Part shown: positions 16,949 to 25,447 of the stretch, piece by piece
Layout of the letters: every line of letters starts with the position of its first letter
How positions within the stretch are numbered: position 1 is the first letter of the stretch
Assembly (NCBI GenBank): GCA_963702555.1
Contig: CAVPCW010000010.1
Span: 620,001 to 684,000, forward strand
Source: CAMFLJ01 sp963702555
GTDB lineage: Bacteria; Actinomycetota; Acidimicrobiia; Acidimicrobiales; Acidimicrobilacustridaceae
Direction: 5' to 3'
DNA length: 64,000 bases
The notes under the pieces: generated by a model
The model's database searches: none
The model's input: the letters and a program-made list of their open reading frames with translations, nothing else
What the model was told of the DNA's origin: nothing
Made by a program: the position numbers and the translations under genes

Positions 16949-17473
16949 ATGTCCGACGGAGCAGTTGAGCGTGGAGAACTGATCGTGCCCGGGGGCCTGC
17001 CGCCCGAGGCTCCGGCCGAGGAGGTCGAGGAGCACGAGTTCGTGTCCGAGCCCGCCAAGGTGATGCGGGTCGGATCGATGATCAAGCAGCTCCTCGACGA
17101 GGTGCGCTCGACCGAGCTCGACGAGCCGTCCCGCGTCCGGCTCCGGGCCATCTACGACACCTCGATCGAGGAGCTCGGCTCGGCGCTGTCGCCCGACCTC
17201 CGCGACGAGCTCACCCGACTGGCGTTCCCGTTCGCCGAGGAGGGCACGCCGACCGAGATCGAGCTGCGTGTCGCTCAGGCCCAGCTGGTGGGGTGGCTCG
17301 AGGGCCTCTTCCACGGCATCCAAGCCACCCTCTTCGCCCAGCAGATGGCCGCTCGCCAGCAGCTGGAGAACATGCGGGGTGGCCCGGGCCAGCTGCCCCC
17401 GGGCATGGGTGGTCCCGGCGGGCCGGGTGGGCCGCCGCTGGCGCCCGAGGACCGGCCCGGCACCTACCTCTAG
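16949..17473 (+). CDS. bpa: Bacterial proteasome activator Bpa (PafE)
   Basis: 174-residue DUF2587 protein. Bpa/PafE forms a dodecameric ring that opens the 20S proteasome without ATP. Seen: four-helix core from SEPAKVMRVGSMIKQLLDEVRSTELDE through ELRVAQAQLVGWLEGLFHGIQATLFAQQMAARQQLE, then a Gly/Pro-rich linker and the C-terminal tetrapeptide GTYL. Mycobacterial Bpa ends in GQYL, which docks into the proteasome; Thr replaces Gln here but the Tyr-Leu end is kept. This implies a 20S proteasome elsewhere in the genome. Confidence 0.9.
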   Translation: MSDGAVERGELIVPGGLPPEAPAEEVEEHEFVSEPAKVMRVGSMIKQLLDEVRSTELDEPSRVRLRAIYDTSIEELGSALSPDLRDELTRLAFPFAEEGTPTEIELRVAQAQLVGWLEGLFHGIQATLFAQQMAARQQLENMRGGPGQLPPGMGGPGGPGGPPLAPEDRPGTYL

Positions 17474-17479
17474 GCGGGT

Positions 17480-17497
17480 CGCCGTCGGCCAACGGCG
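17480..17497. terminator. Short hairpin after bpa
   Basis: CGCCGT / ACGGCG stem of 6 bp with a CGGCCA loop, starting seven bases after the bpa stop. No T-tract; weak evidence. Confidence 0.4.
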
Positions 17498-17511
17498 GCG
17501 CGTCGATCCAG

Positions 17512-17525
17512 GGGACCTTGGTCCC
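17512..17525 (+). promoter_or_regulatory. DosR/DevR-like box upstream of the Rrf2-RIC-ferredoxin operon
   Basis: Perfect palindrome GGGACC-TT-GGTCCC, equal to GGGAC-N4-GTCCC. The mycobacterial DosR (hypoxia/NO) consensus core is GGGACTWWAGTCCC, with the same spacing. Its centre is about 43 bases upstream of the predicted transcript start at 17562, where activating DosR sites usually sit. Factor identity is inferred. Confidence 0.5.
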
Positions 17526-17549
17526 TTCCGCCGCTCCGCCCGAATCCCT

Positions 17550-17555
17550 TAGTGT
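17550..17555 (+). promoter_or_regulatory. -10 box of the Rrf2-RIC-ferredoxin operon
   Basis: TAGTGT ends six bases before the ATG of the small upstream ORF at 17562, matching the leaderless geometry seen across the window. Confidence 0.45.
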
Positions 17556-17561
17556 CCAACT

Positions 17562-17612
17562 ATGAGATTCGGGGGACGGCAGCGGCCACTCGGCGGGGGA
17601 GCGGCCGGATGA
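17562..17612 (+). CDS. Possible 16-residue leader peptide (uORF)
   Basis: ATG six bases after TAGTGT opens a 16-codon frame (MRFGGRQRPLGGGAAG) whose TGA overlaps the Rrf2 ATG as ATGA. The geometry fits a leaderless uORF translationally coupled to the regulator. The peptide has no recognisable domain; it may only deliver ribosomes to the next start. Not proven to be translated. Confidence 0.35.
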   Translation: MRFGGRQRPLGGGAAG

Positions 17613-18010
17613 GGCTGGAGATCACCCGCCGGTCGGACCTCGCCTCCCGCGCCGTCGTCGTGTTGGCCCGAGCCGGCGGCCGAATGAAGTCGGCCGAGCT
17701 GGCCGAGGTCCTCGGCACCACGGCCGGGTTCGTGCCCCAGGTCCTCGGCCCCCTGCTCGAGCGCGGCTGGGTCACCTCGGTGCCCGGCCCGACCGGCGGC
17801 TACGAGGCCGCCGCGAGCCCCGGGCGCCTGTCGGTGCTCGACGTGATCGAGGCGGTCGAGGGCCCGACCGTCACCGGGCGCTGCGTCCTCGTCGACCGGC
17901 CCTGCAACGACGCCGGCCACTGCGCCATGCACCAACCGTGGGGGCGGGCCCGGGCCGGTCTGCTCGACGAGCTGGCCCGCACCACCCTCGACCAGCTGGA
18001 GGTGCCGTGA
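17609..18010 (+). CDS. Rrf2-family regulator, NsrR-like
   Basis: 133-residue winged-helix regulator. Seen: RLEITRRSDLASRAVVVLARAG, SAELAEVLGTTAGFVPQVLGPLLERGWVTSVPGPTGGYE, and three cysteines spaced C-x6-C-x5-C near residues 90-105, close to the C-x5-C-x5-C that holds the NO-sensing cluster of NsrR. First structural gene of an operon with an iron-sulfur repair protein, so a role as NO or oxidative-stress sensor is likely (inference). ATG at 17609 chosen over a GTG 57 bases upstream because the conserved domain starts here and GGGGGAG precedes it. Confidence 0.82.
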   Translation: MRLEITRRSDLASRAVVVLARAGGRMKSAELAEVLGTTAGFVPQVLGPLLERGWVTSVPGPTGGYEAAASPGRLSVLDVIEAVEGPTVTGRCVLVDRPCNDAGHCAMHQPWGRARAGLLDELARTTLDQLEVP

Positions 18011-18720
18011 CCGTCATCGACCCCACGACCCCGCTCGGCGAGATCGTCACGCAGCACCCCGCGCTGGCGGCGCGGCTCGAGGGCCTCGGCCTCGACTACT
18101 GCTGCGGCGGCGGTCGGTCCCTCGCCGAGGCCTGTGCCGAGATCGGGCTCGACCCCGGTCCGGTGGCCGACGAGCTGGCCGCCGGGGCGTCGGGCTCGGC
18201 GCCCGAGCCCTGGTCGGCGATGGCCCCCGACGAGCTGGTCGACCACATCGAGGCCACCCACCACGCCTGGCTCCACGAGGAGATGCCCCGGATCGAGGCC
18301 CTGCTCGAGAAGGTGGCGGGCGTCCACGGCGAGCGGCACCCCGAGTTGGCCTTCGTGCAGGCCTCGTTCGACGAGCTGGCCCTCGAGCTCGACCCCCACC
18401 TGGCCCGGGAGGAGACGATCCTCTTCCCGATGATCCGTGAGCTCGTGCGTGCGGACGACGACCTCGCGCTGGAGGCGCTGACGGCGCCGATCCGGGTGAT
18501 GTTCTCCGACCACGACCGGGCCGGGGAGCTGCTCGAGCAGCTGCGGGGGCTCACCGACGGCTACCGGCCCCCTGACGACGCCTGCGCCAGCTACAGGGCG
18601 CTGTACGCCGCCCTCGAAGGGCTGGAGGCCGACACCCACCTCCACGTCCACAAGGAGAACAACGTGCTCTTCCCCGCCGTCCTGGAGCTCGCCACCGCGG
18701 CCCCGGAGGTCGACCGATGA
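18007..18720 (+). CDS. Iron-sulfur cluster repair di-iron protein (RIC, YtfE/ScdA family)
   Basis: 237 residues. Seen: an N-terminal ScdA_N/DUF542 domain with GLDYCCGGGRSLAEAC (about residues 30-45), then a hemerythrin-like four-helix bundle with metal-ligand His in DHIEATHHAWLHEEM, ELDPHLAREETILFPM, SDHDRAGEL and THLHVHKENNVLFP. RIC proteins restore iron-sulfur clusters damaged by nitric oxide or peroxide. GTG start overlaps the Rrf2 stop by four bases (GTGA), so expression is coupled. Length matches YtfE and ScdA. Confidence 0.9.
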   Translation: MTVIDPTTPLGEIVTQHPALAARLEGLGLDYCCGGGRSLAEACAEIGLDPGPVADELAAGASGSAPEPWSAMAPDELVDHIEATHHAWLHEEMPRIEALLEKVAGVHGERHPELAFVQASFDELALELDPHLAREETILFPMIRELVRADDDLALEALTAPIRVMFSDHDRAGELLEQLRGLTDGYRPPDDACASYRALYAALEGLEADTHLHVHKENNVLFPAVLELATAAPEVDR

Positions 18721-19007
18721 GGATCAAGGTCCACCCCGGGCTCTGCAACGGCTGGGGCGAGTGCCATCGCTGGGGCCGTGAGGTCTACCCGCTCGATGCC
18801 GACGGCATGTGCGAGATGCGCCTGCTGGAGGTGCCGCCGGAGATGGAGGACCACGCCCGCTTCGGCGCCTTGGCCTGCCCGGAGCAGGCCATCACCGTCA
18901 TCGACGACGACCCCGACGCGCTGGGGCGCTTCTGGTCACACCTCGCGGGCGAGGCCGACGAGACGCCAGTGCGCCTCGCCGGCCGTACCGAGGTGACGAC
19001 GGCCTAG
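18717..19007 (+). CDS. 3Fe-4S-type ferredoxin
   Basis: 96-residue ferredoxin of the short actinobacterial type. Seen: LCNGWGEC (C-x5-C, replacing the CxxHGxC of P450-linked ferredoxins) and ACPEQAITV with the last ligand, which suits a [3Fe-4S] cluster; an extra Cys lies between. The C-terminal 25 residues are an extension. ATG overlaps the RIC stop (ATGA), making it the third gene of the NO-repair operon; it may carry electrons to the di-iron centre (inference). Its end overlaps the convergent DUF308 gene by four bases. Confidence 0.82.
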   Translation: MRIKVHPGLCNGWGECHRWGREVYPLDADGMCEMRLLEVPPEMEDHARFGALACPEQAITVIDDDPDALGRFWSHLAGEADETPVRLAGRTEVTTA

Positions 19008-19582
19008 GCGGCGGCGTCGGGGCCGACCGTGACGACGGCCTTGCTGAGCTGGTAGCCGGAGATCAGCAGCACCAGGCCGAACAGGATCAGCAGGATGGCC
19101 AGGATGACGCTGATCACGGTGAGTGTGGCGCTCGGCCACGCCATGATCAGCACGCCCAGCACCACCGTGAGGATCGCCTGCAACAGGAAGCTGCTCCGGC
19201 CCATCTCCTTGGGCACCTGGAACGAGACGATGAAGGCGATGATGCCGGTGAGCACGAGGTCGAGGCCGACCAGCCACACCACCACGGTGACGGTGGCGCT
19301 CGGCCAGAACAGCAGGGCGAGGCCGAAGCCGAGGTTGATCAGGCCCCGGAGCAGCAGGAGGCCCCAGTAGCTGCCCTTGCGGTGGGTGGTGAGCGCCTCG
19401 AAGGCCTGGGCCAGGCCGATGACGGCGAGGAAGATGCCGATGAACCGGGCCACGACGGTCAGGCTGCGGTCGGGCCAGAAGAGCAGCACGATGCCGGCGA
19501 TGAGCAGGATCGCGCCGACCGCATAGGCGGCGATGCGTGACCCCCTGAGCAGGTCCATGGTGGAACGGTCGTCTGCGGGCAT
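19004..19582 (-). CDS. HdeD/DUF308 family membrane protein
   Basis: 192-residue integral membrane protein with six hydrophobic segments arranged as repeated pairs (AAYAVGAILLIAGIVLLFWP, then FIGIFLAVIGLAQAFEAL, LINLGFGLALLFWP, and so on). The recurring LFWPS/AWPSATLTV at segment ends is typical of HdeD-like DUF308 proteins, linked to acid resistance in E. coli but with unknown function in actinobacteria. ATG at 19582 is preceded by GAGGGGG; longer forms read into the dnaE control region. Confidence 0.82.
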   Translation of the reverse strand: MPADDRSTMDLLRGSRIAAYAVGAILLIAGIVLLFWPDRSLTVVARFIGIFLAVIGLAQAFEALTTHRKGSYWGLLLLRGLINLGFGLALLFWPSATVTVVVWLVGLDLVLTGIIAFIVSFQVPKEMGRSSFLLQAILTVVLGVLIMAWPSATLTVISVILAILLILFGLVLLISGYQLSKAVVTVGPDAAA

Positions 19583-19689
19583 GCCCGCCCCCTCTCGTGT
19601 CGTCGTCCGCCGCTCCGATCCCCTCTGGGAGCAGGCGTGGCGGCTCCCAGAGATCGTAAGTCGCAACACCTCCATGGCCGGGGATGTCG

Positions 19690-19711
19690 GCCCCGGAACG
19701 GCTTCCGGGGC
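19690..19711. repeat. Hairpin in the DUF308/dnaE divergent gap
   Basis: Perfect 9-bp stem GCCCCGGAA / TTCCGGGGC with a CGGC loop, in the 279-base gap between divergent genes. Function unknown; terminator or protein-binding site. Confidence 0.45.
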
Positions 19712-19750
19712 GGTCGCCGGAGGCCGGAGGCGGACCCCCTCGACCGGCGC

Positions 19751-19799
19751 TACGATCGGCCACCGGAGCATCACACGGGTGTAATTCACCCGTGTGATG
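19751..19799 (+). promoter_or_regulatory. dnaE promoter with long perfect palindrome
   Basis: TACGAT at 19751-19756 would start a transcript near 19763. Directly after it lies a perfect 13-bp inverted repeat CATCACACGGGTG - TAATT - CACCCGTGTGATG (19769-19799). At this position it could be an operator blocking dnaE transcription or an RNA hairpin in the leader of about 100 bases. The factor is not recognised. Confidence 0.5.
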
Positions 19800-19861
19800 G
19801 TGGGCCTGGTCGTCCCCGTCGCCCGGCGGGGACGGCACGAGCGACGTCGAGGAGTGGTCGG

Positions 19862-22800
19862 GTGCCGGATTCGTTCACCCACCTACATCTGCACACCGAG
19901 TTCTCGATGCTCGACGGCGCGGCGCGAGTCGGCGACGTCGTCGCGGCCGCCGCCGCCGACGGGCAGCCCGCGGTCGGCATCACCGACCACGGGAACATGT
20001 ACGGCATCCTCGACTTCTACAAGGCCGCCAAGAACCAGGGCGTGAAGCCGATCATCGGCACCGAGCTCTACCAGGCCTACGAGCACCGCACCGAGCGCCC
20101 CGCCCGCCGCGGCCGCATGGACGACTCCGGCGGCGAGGCCGAGGGCGGGCGCAAGGCGTACTACCACCTCACCGCGCTGGCCGAGAACGCCACGGGCTAC
20201 AAGAACCTCATCCAGCTCTCGAGCCGGGCGTACCTCGAGGGCTACTACATGAAGCCCAAGGTCGACTGGGAGCTGCTCGAGGCCCACCACGAGGGCATCA
20301 TCGCCACCACCGGCTGCCTCGGCGGGCAGGTGCTGCAGGCCCTCATGCAGGGCGACGAGAAGGGCGCCATCGAGAAGGCGGCCCGGCTCCAGGACATCTT
20401 CGGCAAGGACAACCTCTTCGTCGAGATCCAGGACCACGGCATCCCCGAGCAGCGCACCACCAACCCGCAGCTGTTCGAGATCGCCCGCAAGATCGGCGCC
20501 CCGCTGCTCGCCACCAACGACAGCCACTACACCCACCAGCACGACGCCGTCTCCCACGACGCCCTGCTGTGCGTGCAGACCGGCTCGCTGATGAGCGACC
20601 CCGACCGCTTCAAGTTCCACGGCGACCAGCACTACCTGAAGTCCGCGGCCGAGATGCGCTCGCTGTTCTCCGAGGTCCCCGAGGCGTGCGACAACACGCT
20701 CTGGATCGCCGAGCGTTGCGACGTCGAGATCGAGTTCGGCAAGCCACAGCTCCCGAACTTCCCGTTGCCCGAGGGCTTCGCCGACGACGGTGAGTACCTC
20801 AAGCACCTCACCTTCGACGGGCGCCCAGGAGCGGTGGGGTCGAGCACCTCCCCGATCACATCGTCGAGCGCCTGGCCTACGAGCTCAAGGTCATCGCCGA
20901 CATGGGCTTCAGCTCGTACTTCCTCATCGTCTGGGACCTCATCAAGCACGCCCGCGACGCCAACATCCGGGTGGGTCCGGGCCGTGGCTCGGCCGCCGGC
21001 TGCGCGGTGGCCTACACGCTGCGCATCACCGACCTCGACCCCATCGAGTACGACCTGCTCTTCGAGCGCTTCCTCAACCCGAGCCGTATCTCGATGCCCG
21101 ACATCGACATGGACTTCGACTCCCGCTACCGGGACGAGATGATCCGTTACGCGGCCGAGCGCTACGGGCGTGACCACGTCGCCCAGATCGTCACCTTCTC
21201 CACCATCAAGGCCCGGGCCGCCGTGCGCGACGCCGCCCGCGTGCTCGGCTACCCCTACGCCGTCGGCGACAAGGTGGCCAAGGCCATGCCGCCGCTGGTG
21301 ATGGGCCGGGACACGCCGCTCTACGCCTGCTTCGAGGAGCAGCCCAAGTTCACCGACGGCTACAAGATGGCGGCCGACCTGCGCGAGATGTACGCCACCG
21401 ACCCCGACGCACGGCAGGTCATCGACGTGGCCCGCGGCCTCGAGGGTCTGCGCCGCCAGGACGGCATCCACGCCGCGGCCGTGGTGATCACCAAGGAGCC
21501 GCTCACCGAGTACCTCCCGATCCAGCGCAAGCCCGAGGCCGGCTCCGACCCGGAGAACGCGCCCGTCGTCACCCAGTACGAGATGCACGGGGTCGAGGAG
21601 CTCGGCCTGCTGAAGATGGACTTCCTGGGGCTGCGGAACCTCGACGTCATCACCGACACGGTGGCGATGATCCAGCACTCCCACGGCGTCGAGCTCGACA
21701 TCGACAACGTGCCGCTCGACGACGACACGACCCTCCAGCTCCTGCGCGACGGCGACTCCATCGGCGTGTTCCAGCTGGAGGGTGGGCCCATGCGGGCCCT
21801 GATGCGCTCGCTGGCGCCCACCTCGTTCGAGGACGTCGCCGCCCTCGTGGCCCTGTACCGCCCGGGCCCCATGTCGGCGAACATGCACAACGACTACGCC
21901 GACCGCAAGAACGGCCGGAAGCCGATCGAGTACCTCCACGCCGACCTGGCGGAGCTGCTCGGCGACACCTACGGGCTCATGATCTACCAAGAGTCCGTCA
22001 TGCGAGTGGCGCAGAAGTTCGCCGGCTACTCATTGGCCGACGCCGACAACCTCCGGAAGGCCTGCGGGAAGAAGGACCGCGTCCTCATCGCCAAGGAGCG
22101 CGAGAAGTTCGTGGCCGGCACCGACGCCACCGGCTACGGCGCCGCCATCGGCACGGCCCTGTTCGACATCATCGAGCCCTTCGCCGACTACGCCTTCAAC
22201 AAGAGCCACAGCTACGGCTACGGCTTCATCGCCTACCAGACCGCCTACCTCAAGGCCCACTACCCGGTCGAGTACTTCGCCGCGCTGCTCACGAGCGTGA
22301 AGTCCAACCTCGACAAGGCGGCGATCTACCTCAACGAGTGCCGCCAGATGGGCATCGAGGTGCTCGTCCCCGACGTCAACGTCTCCGAGAGCGACTTCGT
22401 CGGCGTCGACGGCCCCGACGGTGCCCGGGCCATCGCCTTCGGCATGTCGGCGGTGCGCAACGTGGGCGAGGGCCTCGTCGCCCTGATCCTCGCCGAGCGC
22501 GAGGCCAACGGGCCCTTCCTCGACTTCTACGACTTCTGCGATCGCGTCGACACCGGGGTGCTCAACAAGCGCACGATCGAGTCGCTGATCAAGGCCGGCG
22601 GCTTCGACGCCCTGGGCTACAGCCGCAAGGGCCTGCTCGGGTACTACGACAAGATCATCGACGAGACCGTCGCCCGCCGCCGCAAGGAGGCCGAGGGCCA
22701 GTTCGACCTGTTCTCCATGGCCGACGAGGGCCAGGACGCCGGGGCCGTCTCGGGCACCCGCTACGTCATCCCCGACGACGACTTCGACAAGCGCCAGCGC

Positions 22801-23403
22801 CTCGCCTTCGAGAAGGAGATGCTCGGGCTCTACGTCTCCGACCATCCGCTGATGGGGGCCGAGGCCTCGCTGCGGCGGCGCACCGAGTGCACCATCGCCG
22901 AGCTCGAAGGGGTCGAGGAGTCCGCCGTGCGCACCATCGGCGGCCTCGTCACCAACCTCCAGCGGAAGTGGACCAAGAAGGGCGACCTCATGGCCGTCTT
23001 CATCCTGGAGGACCTCCAGTCGTCGGTCGAGATCATGGTGTTCCCCAAGACCATGCAGCTCTACGGCCACCTCCTCGAGGACGACGCCGTCGTGATCGTG
23101 AAGGGCCGGGTCGACTCCCGCGACGACCAGCCCAAGCTCATGGCCACCGAGCTCGAGCGCTTCGAGCCGGTCACCGACGGCGCCCCGCCGCTGCACGTGA
23201 ACCTCTCGCCGGCCGCGCTGTCCGACACGCTGCTCGCCCAGCTCAAGCACCTGCTCTCCGAGCACCCCGGCGAGTCGCAGGTGTTCCTCCACGTCGGCGA
23301 CCGCCAGGTCCTGCGCCTGCCGGAGAACTTCAACGTGGAGTCGAGCACCGGCCTCATGGCCGAGCTGCGCGTGCTGCTCGGCCCCTCCGCCGTCGCCGCC
23401 TGA
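19862..23403 (+). CDS. dnaE: DNA polymerase III alpha subunit, apparent frameshift
   Basis: About 1180-residue replicative polymerase. Seen in order: PHP domain (THLHLHTEFSMLDG, GITDHGNMYG), palm with GPGRGSAAGCAVAYTL and PDIDMDFDSRYRDEMI (catalytic Asp), the fingers (DGIHAAAVVIT, FAGYSLADADNLRKACGKK), a helix-hairpin region and an OB-fold (RTIGGLVTNLQRKWTKKGDLMAV). GTG at 19862 has GGAG seven bases upstream. Between 20819 and 20840 the frame changes twice: ..HLTFDG, then AQERWG in a second frame, then EHLPDHIVERL in a third. A net missing base in an essential gene suggests sequence error. Confidence 0.93.
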
Positions 23404-23415
23404 CCCACCCACCCG

Positions 23416-23462
23416 AAGCTGGCTCGGAGCGTTTCGGAAACCGAAACGTCCTGAGCCACCTT
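23416..23462. repeat. Inverted repeat, AAGCTGGCTC family (copy A)
   Basis: Arms AAGCTGGCTC and GAGCCACCTT pair with one fixed C/C mismatch; the centre holds a second stem GTTTCGG-AAA-CCGAAAC. It fills the gap between convergent dnaE and the TPR gene. It has the same arms as the two copies at 39725-39832, so it is a repeated, oriented element; it could also end transcription from both sides. Confidence 0.7.
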
Positions 23463-23477
23463 GTCGGGGGTTGTCGG

Positions 23478-23996
23478 TCAGTCCGACGGTTCGAGGGCGG
23501 CGAGGCTGGCCTCGACCCGTAGGCGGATCGGCGGCTCCAGGTCGGGGATGTCGAGCACCCGGCGGTACTCGCGGCGGGCCTGGGCGGTGCGGCCGGTCTG
23601 GGCGTAGGCCCAGCCCAGCAGGTGGCGGAACTTGGCGTCGGCCGACTCGGGCACCTCGCTGCCGCCCTGGGCCCGGCGCAGCGCCGACTGGAGCAGCAGG
23701 CCCCGCTCGAGGTGGGCGATGGCCTCCTCGGGCCGGTCGGTCTCGATGAGGGCGTGGCCGAGGGCGAGCTCGAGGGCCGGGCGCCACGTCTTGTCGCCTC
23801 CGTCGCTCGGCCGGGCCAGCAGGCCGGGGGCGTCGGTGGCGACCTGCTCCCAGCGGCCCTTGCGGTACGCCTCGAGCACCGCGGTGACGTCCTTCGGGGC
23901 CCCGATGAGGCGACGGCGAGACGCCGTGCGCCGCATCAGCACGACCCACACCGCCCCGACCAGGAGGGCCACCACGACCCCGACAAGCACGTCCAC
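23478..23996 (-). CDS. Membrane-anchored TPR-like protein
   Basis: 172 residues. Seen: one N-terminal membrane segment (VLVGVVVALLVGAVWVVLM), a basic patch, then helical pairs resembling tetratricopeptide repeats (WRPALELALGHALIETDRPEEAIAHLERGLLL and HLLGWAYAQTGRTAQARREYRRVLDI). Such proteins usually scaffold complexes; no partner is evident. GTG start with minus-strand TAGGGT eight bases upstream (24005-24010), leaderless geometry. Confidence 0.65.
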   Translation of the reverse strand: MDVLVGVVVALLVGAVWVVLMRRTASRRRLIGAPKDVTAVLEAYRKGRWEQVATDAPGLLARPSDGGDKTWRPALELALGHALIETDRPEEAIAHLERGLLLQSALRRAQGGSEVPESADAKFRHLLGWAYAQTGRTAQARREYRRVLDIPDLEPPIRLRVEASLAALEPSD

Positions 23997-24090
23997 GGCG
24001 GGCGACCCTACCGGCCGGAGTTGCGTCGGAGCGCCACACCGGCTGGACTATCGGTTCGCATTTGTCCTCATTCAGGGGCTGTACACGCAC

Positions 24091-24759
24091 ATGGCTATCG
24101 AGGTCACCACCAAGGACTGCACGCAGCTCAGTGACGCGGAGTTGGCCGAGATGGCCGACATCTGCGCCGAGGGGCCCAGTCGGTTCGAGGCCGGTCTGCT
24201 GTCAAAGCAGGCAGAGGCATGGGTGCTCGTCTCCCTGGCCCGTGAAGGCGCAGGGCTGAAGGGCTTCTCCTTCTGCACGCTCGAGCGCATCGGCGGCACG
24301 CCGAGCGTCCTCATCGGGCTCGCATCGGTGAAGCGCACCTCCAAGCGCAGCACCGTGCTCCGGGCGCTCATGCTCGACCAGTTCCGCCGGGCCGTGCTGG
24401 CCTTCCCCGACGAGGACGTCCTGGTCGGCAGCCGCTTCGCCGGCCCCAGCGGCTTCGAGGCGTTCAAGACCCTCGAGGACATCGTCCCCCGCCCCGACCA
24501 CAAGGCCACCGGCGAGGAGCGGGCGTGGGGTCGTCGCCTGGCCAAGCGCTTCGGCATCGACACCTCGTCCTACGACGACAAGACCTTCACCGCCACGGGT
24601 GACGGCACGTTCCCCCTGGCGCTCGACCACGAGTCGCTCGAGGCCGAGAAGTTCGACCCGGCCGTCGTCGCCTTCTTCGGCGATCTCGACCCCGCCCGCG
24701 GTGATTCGCTGATCGCGTTCGGCTGGGCGATGGCCGAGGACCTGGCCAAGCTCCGCTAG
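24091..24759 (+). CDS. Conserved-looking protein of unknown function
   Basis: 222 residues that I do not recognise with confidence. Seen: ELAEMADICAEGPSRFEAGLLSKQAEAWVLVSLAREGAGLKGFSFCTLERIGGTPSVLIGLASVKRTSKRS followed by a helical half. The early region has the helix-strand pattern of a GNAT-like acyltransferase without a clear acetyl-CoA loop. ATG at 24091 is the first plausible start after the preceding -10-like region; no ribosome binding site. Base composition matches the neighbours. Confidence 0.55.
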   Translation: MAIEVTTKDCTQLSDAELAEMADICAEGPSRFEAGLLSKQAEAWVLVSLAREGAGLKGFSFCTLERIGGTPSVLIGLASVKRTSKRSTVLRALMLDQFRRAVLAFPDEDVLVGSRFAGPSGFEAFKTLEDIVPRPDHKATGEERAWGRRLAKRFGIDTSSYDDKTFTATGDGTFPLALDHESLEAEKFDPAVVAFFGDLDPARGDSLIAFGWAMAEDLAKLR

Positions 24760-24789
24760 GCCCCTGCGGGCCCCGGCCCGCTGCCTGCC

Positions 24790-25395
24790 ATGGAGTTCGC
24801 CGACGTCGTCCGCTCCCGCCGCATGGTGCGGGCCTTCGACCCGCGCCCCGTGCCGGCCGACGTGCTCGACCGGGTGCTCGACCTGGCCCGACGGGTACCC
24901 GCCGCCGGCAACACCCAGGGCCTCGACCTGGTGGTGCTGGAGGGCCCGGAGCAGACCGCCCGCTACTGGGACGCCTCGCTGCCGCCCGAGCGCCGTGAAG
25001 GCTTCCCGTGGCCACGCCTGCTCGACGCCCCGGTGCTGATCATCCCCGTCGGAGATCCGGCGGCCTACGTCGAGCGCTACGCCGAGCCGGACAAGGCCCG
25101 CAGCGGACTGGGGGAGAGTGCCGCCGCCTGGTCGGTGCCGTACTGGTACGTCGACACCGCCTTCGCCGCCATGGTCGCCCTGCTGGCCGCGGTCGACGAG
25201 GGCCTGGGCGCGCTGTTCTTCGGGCAGTTCGAGCACGAGGCCGCGATCGAGGCCGCCCTCGGGATCCCCGCCGACCGTCGCCCGGTCGGCACCATCGCGC
25301 TGGGCTACGCCGCGGCCGAGGCCGAGCGCCCGAGTGCGTCGTCGCAGCGCCCTCGCCGCTCCCTCGACGACGTCGTCCACCGCGGCCACTGGTAG
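24790..25395 (+). CDS. Nitroreductase-family flavoprotein
   Basis: 201-residue FMN-dependent oxidoreductase fold. Seen: the N-terminal RSRRMVRAFDPRPVPADVLDRVLDLARRVPAAGNTQ with the phosphate-binding Arg pair, WYVDTAFAAMVALLAAVDEGLGALFFG in the middle and IPADRRPVGTIALGY near the end. NAD(P)H-dependent reduction of nitro or other groups is the family activity; the substrate is unknown. Starts 30 bases after the previous gene. Confidence 0.82.
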   Translation: MEFADVVRSRRMVRAFDPRPVPADVLDRVLDLARRVPAAGNTQGLDLVVLEGPEQTARYWDASLPPERREGFPWPRLLDAPVLIIPVGDPAAYVERYAEPDKARSGLGESAAAWSVPYWYVDTAFAAMVALLAAVDEGLGALFFGQFEHEAAIEAALGIPADRRPVGTIALGYAAAEAERPSASSQRPRRSLDDVVHRGHW

Positions 25396-25397
25396 CC

Positions 25398-25411
25398 CTC
25401 GGCGAACCGAG
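25398..25411. terminator. Short hairpin between convergent genes
   Basis: CTCGG-CGAA-CCGAG, a 5-bp stem with a stable GNRA-like loop, three bases past the nitroreductase stop and facing the DUF255 gene. Weak. Confidence 0.35.
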
Positions 25412-25447
25412 ACCGCCGGCCCTCCGCCCGCTCACCCAGAACGAGGG

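Noticed and set aside
19769..19799. CRP site
   Set aside because: CRP sites read TGTGA..TCACA; this palindrome has the arms in the opposite order.
20800..20860. Programmed frameshift or intein in dnaE
   Set aside because: No slippery heptamer and no intein motifs; the frame changes twice in 20 bases, which fits sequence error better.
22030..24090. Long minus-strand frame across dnaE
   Set aside because: It lies opposite conserved dnaE codons and shows the Gly/Arg/Asp-rich repeats typical of high-GC antisense frames.
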